Part shown: piece after piece, positions 59,889 to 64,000 of the stretch
Position numbering within the stretch: the first letter of the stretch is position 1
How the letters are laid out: each line of letters opens with the position of its first letter
From: Armatimonadota bacterium
GTDB taxonomy: Bacteria > Armatimonadota > Zipacnadia > JAUWAU01
Assembly: GCA_030601885.1 (NCBI GenBank)
Contig: JAUWAU010000021.1
Span: forward strand, 31,295-95,294
Direction: 5' to 3'
DNA: 64,000 bases
Translations under genes and position numbers: made by a program
The notes under the pieces: model-generated
The model's database searches: none
The model's input: only the letters and a program-made list of their open reading frames with translations
Told to the model about the DNA's origin: nothing

Positions 59889-62033
59889 ATGTGCAGCCGG
59901 ATTATCCTCGCTACCTTCGTATCGGCGCTGTTCATCTCGCCTGGCCGGGTGTCCGCCCGCCTCGACCGCTTCATGCCGCGGCAGGGCGGAACCACCGAGA
60001 TCTGGCGCGTCACCGACGACCCCGCGGTGAGGTACTCGGTGAACTACCACAATGCCCAGTGCTGGAGCCCGGGGGGGCGCTACATCTGCTACTCCGGCGG
60101 GGGGCAGGTGTTCGCCTACGACCTGCACGAGGACAGGGAGATCCAGGTGGACCGCGGCAGCAGTCCACGCTGGGGCTGGAAGCACAACTGGCTCTTCTAC
60201 ATCCGCGACAGGAACGAGGTCATGTGGCTGGACGTCGATAGCGGCAAGCGGACTCGGCTGGCCACCGGCGAGGCGGCCCAGTTGGGCGGCACGGACTCCG
60301 AGGACCGCTGGCTCTTCGGGGGTCGCAGCACCGGCGGCCGGCAGGGGATGCAGGGATTCCGCATCGCCATACAGCCCAACTCGAAGTTCGAGATGCTCGA
60401 GGGCCTCGTAGGCATCCAGTGGATCCCCAATCCCGCCCACCCCGTCGTCTTCGTCCGCTGGGACTATTACGACGACTCGCGCCGCGACGATTGGGGACGG
60501 TTCCTGCTCTCGCTGCCCACGCGCAAGTGGTTCAACCTGGAGGGCGGCGACATCCGCACCGGTTCGCCCCAGATACAGCGCTGCCATCAGTCCTGGTCCG
60601 GCGACGGCACGTACCATCTGCACGGCGGCATGCCGATGAAGGGCCGCAGATGGGACGAGCCCTACCCCAGCAACCTCCACTTCCTGGCGGCCATCGGCTC
60701 CGGCGACATCAGCCCCTGCGGCCACAGCGGACGATGGATCACCGGCAGCTCGAGCTACGGCCCGCTGCAGATAGCAGACCTGCGCTCCGGCGATGGCCGG
60801 GATTACCTGGAGGCGGCGCTGTCGCACATCTACGACTCCAGGTCCTACAGCTTCTCAAGCAGCTCCGGAAAGCACGACAACGATGCCAAGGGCAGCGGCG
60901 ACGGGACGAAGGTGGCCTTCCACGGCACCTACGATCTCAAGGACGGGCCTGTTACGCGGACCACCGGCGGTGGCACGCAAGATCGGATCCCCGTCGAGTC
61001 CACCGACGGCTTCCCCGAGAGGGGCGCGCTGTCGCTGCCCAACAACCGGGTCATCGGCTACGAGCGCAAGACGCCCACGAGTTTCGAGGGGCTGACTCTG
61101 GGGCTGTACAACACCCGCTCCGGGAGCCCTGGAGAGGGCACCGTGGTCACCTCGTTCGAGGCCAGGCTCATCCCCGAGGATCAGCGCGATCCGTCCGTCA
61201 TTCCGGGACGGTTTGCGGATCCGTCCTTCCCCGACAGGGATTCCCCGCTCATCTGGCAGCGGCAGTGCGACGTGTACATCGCCGTGGTCCGCCGGCCCGA
61301 TCGGCCATATCTGCGGAAGGTGGGGGAGAGCCTCAAGCTGATCCCCGGCGAGAACCACTGGGAGACGTTCGGCTACAACGTATTCCGAGACGGGATGAAG
61401 ATCACCCGCGAGCCAGCGCGGCCCGGAACCGAGGTCCCCCTTCCGGGCCCGGGACTCTACACGGCCACGGCCGTGGAATGGTCGGGGCTGGAGAGCGAAC
61501 GCAGTCTGCCGCTCCAAGTTCGGGGACAGGCCAAGCTGAGTATCTTGGCCGACAAGCCCGCCGACTTCTCGTGGACGAGCGACCGTTGGTCGGTCGATGG
61601 GAAAGAGGTCTCCGAGGCGGAGGCCAAGAGGTCCGCACATGCCATCAAAGAGATCGTTCACGGCTACGACGGGGTCATCCACCGGGAGTGGTACGAGCGC
61701 GGCACCATCGTCCGCCGGCATGACCTCAACCTCGAGGGCAGACCCATTCGTCGCCTCTTCTACACGGCCGGACGCCTTGCCAGGCGCGAGTACCACACTC
61801 GCGAGGGCCGGCACCGGAGCACGGAGCTCTTCGACGGGGACGGCTACATCACGGAGCAGATCATCTACGACAGCGAGGGTGGGGAGGACGCCCACTTCTG
61901 GCACGAGCGGGGCGTGCCGATGAAATACTCGGGCAGCGGCCGCGGCCACACGGCCATCCAGGCCGGGCCCGAAGGCCCCGGCACGTACGTCAACAAGGAC
62001 GGTGTCTGGACGAAGATCGCCGGGCCCGAGTAG
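59889..62033 (+). CDS. Secreted beta-propeller protein with MORN-like tail
   Basis: A 714-residue exported protein. ATG 59889 follows GGAGGAGT by 8 bases and opens a signal peptide (SRIILATFVSALFISPG). Residues about 35-420 contain repeated WD40/PD40-like blades (QCWSPGGRYICYSGGGQV, RWGWKHNWLFYIRDRNEV, SEDRWLFGGRST, SPCGHSGRWITGSS), resembling TolB or oligogalacturonate-lyase type propellers. A Fn3-like segment precedes a C-terminal (about 600-690) with MORN-variant or YD-like repeats (GRPIRRLFYTAGRLARREYH, RHRSTELFDGDGYITEQIIY). It is divergent from the 1524-residue gene. The role is probably carbohydrate binding or lyase-like. No active site is identified. Confidence 0.75.
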   Translation: MCSRIILATFVSALFISPGRVSARLDRFMPRQGGTTEIWRVTDDPAVRYSVNYHNAQCWSPGGRYICYSGGGQVFAYDLHEDREIQVDRGSSPRWGWKHNWLFYIRDRNEVMWLDVDSGKRTRLATGEAAQLGGTDSEDRWLFGGRSTGGRQGMQGFRIAIQPNSKFEMLEGLVGIQWIPNPAHPVVFVRWDYYDDSRRDDWGRFLLSLPTRKWFNLEGGDIRTGSPQIQRCHQSWSGDGTYHLHGGMPMKGRRWDEPYPSNLHFLAAIGSGDISPCGHSGRWITGSSSYGPLQIADLRSGDGRDYLEAALSHIYDSRSYSFSSSSGKHDNDAKGSGDGTKVAFHGTYDLKDGPVTRTTGGGTQDRIPVESTDGFPERGALSLPNNRVIGYERKTPTSFEGLTLGLYNTRSGSPGEGTVVTSFEARLIPEDQRDPSVIPGRFADPSFPDRDSPLIWQRQCDVYIAVVRRPDRPYLRKVGESLKLIPGENHWETFGYNVFRDGMKITREPARPGTEVPLPGPGLYTATAVEWSGLESERSLPLQVRGQAKLSILADKPADFSWTSDRWSVDGKEVSEAEAKRSAHAIKEIVHGYDGVIHREWYERGTIVRRHDLNLEGRPIRRLFYTAGRLARREYHTREGRHRSTELFDGDGYITEQIIYDSEGGEDAHFWHERGVPMKYSGSGRGHTAIQAGPEGPGTYVNKDGVWTKIAGPE

Positions 62034-62465
62034 GGACCTGCCCGAAGATCTCACGTTCCGTAGGGCGCGAGCGCACGCCACGTGCGCACTATGTCCCCCG
62101 CCATCCTTTGTCGTGGCGCCGTCACTGTAGGCGGGCACCCGTGGCCCGCCGCCTTCGCCGTTGCCGTTGTTGAAGGGCGGGGTAGCCTCACCCCGCCTGC
62201 CTTTGCCTCAGCGGACAGATCGAGTACCGGCTGGCACAGACGCCTTCATCGTCGAAGTTCGTCGACAGAGTCGGCGAAACTCACCGGGTGACCCACCCGG
62301 TCATGTCCAACTACCCCGAAGATTTCGGCCGCAGGCCGTATTGTAGCGCGAGCAAAGCGACGAAGAATCTCGGCGTGCCACACCCCTTCTTGCGTCAAGA
62401 TCGAGATTCTTCGCTCCGTTGCACTCCGCTCAGAATGACATGACTTCCCAAGCACGGTTGTAATA
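62034..62465. repeat. Intergenic region with several hairpins and repeat fragments
   Basis: A 430-base gap without a gene. It contains perfect hairpins at 62130-62150 (GGCGGGC/GCCCGCC) and 62176-62197 (GGCGGGGT/ACCCCGCC), a CGAAGATTTCGGCC fragment near 62318 like block A, and a stretch near 62398-62442 of the widespread type GAGATTCTTCGCTCCG...CAGAATGACA seen in many bacterial genomes. Nothing protein-coding is recognised. Confidence 0.7.
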
Positions 62466-62678
62466 CTAGGGCCTCTGCGGCTCTGCAGATCGTCCCGCTG
62501 ACGCCTCCCCTTCTCCCGCGCTCCCCGCATCTGTCGGGCGCGGAGCCGGATGGGCGCTCTTGTCCAGCAGATCCTGGAGCACTATGGCGAATGCTGTAGG
62601 TCTCAGCGAATCGTCAACCAGCCGAACAGCCTCCTGGGCTATCCGAATGGCATCAGCGTACTTGTCCGCATCACGCAT
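62466..62678 (-). CDS. Small cytoplasmic protein, unknown
   Basis: A 70-residue frame. The N-terminal half (DADKYADAIRIAQEAVRLV and TAFAIVLQDLLDK) looks like an ordered helical pair, and the tail is disordered and acidic. A promoter-like pair lies upstream, ending 41 bases before ATG 62678, and GGGAGA lies about 10 bases before the ATG. The A+T-rich upstream stretch is unusual for this genome. These support it as a real small gene, though the family is unknown. Confidence 0.55.
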   Translation of the reverse strand: MRDADKYADAIRIAQEAVRLVDDSLRPTAFAIVLQDLLDKSAHPAPRPTDAGSAGEGEASAGRSAEPQRP

Positions 62679-62718
62679 GCAGGAGTTCTCCCTTGCGGTA
62701 CCTGGTGCTGAATATCAC

Positions 62719-62748
62719 AGCATATTCTATGAAACTGTTTGATATCAA
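62719..62748 (-). promoter_or_regulatory. Promoter-like pair before the 70-residue gene
   Basis: On the minus strand TTGATA (62743-62748) is followed after 18 bases by TATGCT (62719-62724). Expected start of transcription near 62712, about 34 bases before ATG 62678. Surrounding bases are A+T-rich compared with the rest of the window. Confidence 0.45.
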
Positions 62749-62846
62749 GATCTTACCCGAAACGTGTAGAGAGGCTCATACAGTAGTGGACTCCCGGCGC
62801 GGGAGGCCGACGAGGCCCGGCTGCCGCGGTGAGGTCGGTGGCAGCC

Positions 62847-63743
62847 TCACGCCAGCAGCGCCCGGGCGCCATCGTTCCGGGCCGAGCACAGGGCCGCCTC
62901 GACGAACTTGACGATCTCGAGCGTCTCCTGGATCGGCACCGGCGCCTTGCCCGTCTCGAACATCTCCACGATGCGCTTGAGCAGCTCGCGATAGATGTGT
63001 GCCGTGTTGATGCTCTCGGTTCGGACGCTCTTCTCGCCCCAGACGGTGAAGCCGTACGCATGCTTCCCCGCGCGGGTTCCGCGGACCGTGCCCAATCGCC
63101 CGTCGCGCCAGAGGCCCGTTGTCACCTCGGCCCCCTCGGTGAAGGCGCACCACACGGCCTCACAGCCAGTCCCCATGAGGGCGTACAGTGGCTCGACGGC
63201 GTGGATGCCGTAGTGGAACAGCCCCGGGTTGCGCTCGTGCAGCGAGGCCGGGCTGTAGGTCACGGCGCCCAGGATGTCGCCCACTCCCTCCTTGTCCGCC
63301 AGCACCTCCTGCACTTCGAGGCCGAAGCGAAGCGAGGAGCAGGAGAATAGGGGCGCGTTGTTCTTGGCCGCCAGCTCCACCATCTCGTTGGCGTCCGCGA
63401 GCGATGAGGCAAAGGGCTTGTCCACCCAGGTGGCGATGCCGGCCTCCAGGAACGGCCGCGCCCGCTCCAGATGCGCGCTGCCGTCGCCGGTTTCGATCAT
63501 CACCCCATCCACCTTGCCGATCATGTCCTCGGCCCGCTCCACCACCTCGACGCCGTAGCCGGCGAGCGTCTCGACGTACTCGTCCATCCGCTCGTCGTCG
63601 CAGCACTCCGACGTGCCGCGACACCCCATCACGATCTGGGCCCCATCCACCCATTGCTCCTCTTCGATGTCCACGCGATTCAGCCGCCTGGTGAACTGCA
63701 CGACGTGTGAGGTGCCGAAATCGACGATTCCGAGGCGTAACAT
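62847..63743 (-). CDS. Gfo/Idh/MocA-family oxidoreductase
   Basis: A 298-residue NAD(P)-dependent sugar oxidoreductase-type protein. AAGGAG lies 8 bases before ATG 63743. The Rossmann half starts MLRLGIVDFGTSHVVQF, then VDGVMIETGDGSAH and WVDKPFASSLADANEMV (the E-K-P-type signature is here D-K-P). The C-terminal half has HERNPGLFHYGIHAVEPLYALMG, where H of YGIHA is the expected catalytic base. Length is slightly short for the family. The substrate is probably a sugar or inositol. It stands downstream of a repeat patch. Confidence 0.87.
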   Translation of the reverse strand: MLRLGIVDFGTSHVVQFTRRLNRVDIEEEQWVDGAQIVMGCRGTSECCDDERMDEYVETLAGYGVEVVERAEDMIGKVDGVMIETGDGSAHLERARPFLEAGIATWVDKPFASSLADANEMVELAAKNNAPLFSCSSLRFGLEVQEVLADKEGVGDILGAVTYSPASLHERNPGLFHYGIHAVEPLYALMGTGCEAVWCAFTEGAEVTTGLWRDGRLGTVRGTRAGKHAYGFTVWGEKSVRTESINTAHIYRELLKRIVEMFETGKAPVPIQETLEIVKFVEAALCSARNDGARALLA

Positions 63744-63770
63744 GGCGATGCTCCTTTTCGGTGTGTGTGG

Positions 63771-63885
63771 CGCAGGCTGCCAGCCTGCGAGTCCGGCGTC
63801 TCATCGCAGGCCCCCGCCAATGACGACCCGCAGCCTGGCAGGCTGCGATAGCAAAGGCTGGCGGGGAAGGGCATCCCCGCCCTAT
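63771..63885. repeat. Palindromes near the window end
   Basis: Two perfect palindromes, 63771-63789 (CGCAGGCTG-C-CAGCCTGCG) and 63829-63847 (CGCAGCCTG-G-CAGGCTGCG), with inverted inner arms, followed by a 34-base unit at 63852-63885 that repeats 36991-37024 with one difference. From 63886 to the end nothing is recognised. Confidence 0.8.
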
Positions 63886-64000
63886 CCATGAAAGGCTGCC
63901 GTCTGTCAAGGCACCCGGTCTGGGGACCTCGGTGAGCCTTCGGCGGTGGGTTGGCTGGAGCGGGAGTGGCGTGCTCCGCGCCGGGTGGCCAGTTGTCGTA

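Overview
This 64 kb window is GC-rich bacterial chromosome. It encodes an LptD outer-membrane assembly protein and an LptF/G permease, so the cell is probably diderm. Many genes carry signal peptides. The gene content (exported sulfatases, several heparinase-II/III-like toroid proteins, DUF5010, GHL10, DUF6785, an exported ADP-ribosylglycohydrolase, PQQ/FG-GAP-like and LamG-like proteins) resembles Planctomycetota, Armatimonadota, Lentisphaerota, Poribacteria or Hydrogenedentota-type genomes. No rRNA or other decisive marker is present, so the phylum is left open.

Layout. 0-21.5 kb is a secreted carbohydrate-processing region. It has two sulfatases, three heparinase/lyase-like toroid proteins, a ThuA-GHL10 fusion, a DUF5010 protein, an amidohydrolase, an AAC(3)-family acetyltransferase and two large carbohydrate-binding-like proteins. 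21.7-30.3 kb holds a lysine-rich histone-H1-like mini-protein with a good promoter, a secreted gluzincin peptidase, a UVR-motif protein, a coupled pair of TPR proteins and the ADP-ribosylglycohydrolase. 30.3-37 kb is rich in mosaic repeats and contains a small membrane gene with an in-frame TGA, a six-helix membrane protein and a very large acyl-CoA dehydratase activase-type protein (BadF/BcrA + DUF2229 + D-component). 37-45.3 kb has lptF/G-lptD on the minus strand, divergent from an ECF sigma / anti-sigma operon that continues into four exported or membrane proteins of unknown function. 45.3-54.8 kb is mixed: an Eis-like GNAT, DUF6785, a BamE-like protein, tRNA-Glu(CTC), proBA, a sugar-phosphate isomerase-like protein and a rhomboid-TPR protease. 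55-64 kb returns to carbohydrate genes: a 1524-residue multidomain toroid-propeller protein, a divergent beta-propeller protein and a Gfo/Idh/MocA oxidoreductase.

The most unusual signal is a set of short palindromic and heptameric repeats that occur between genes and also sit in frame inside coding sequences. Three different types lie inside the single activase gene (32.0-36.5 kb) and another palindrome lies inside the second sulfatase. In the activase, the second ASKHA domain of the same protein lacks the insert and serves as an internal control. The second notable item is the sigma-controlled operon, which encodes a secreted protein built of about ten 15-residue P-x-L helical repeats.

How the genes may work together (inference). 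Exported sulfatases, lyase-like toroids and GHL10/DUF5010 proteins would desulfate and cut a sulfated or uronic-acid polysaccharide. The amidohydrolase, isomerase-like and oxidoreductase proteins could act on released sugars. The ECF operon next to lpt genes suggests an envelope-sensing role.
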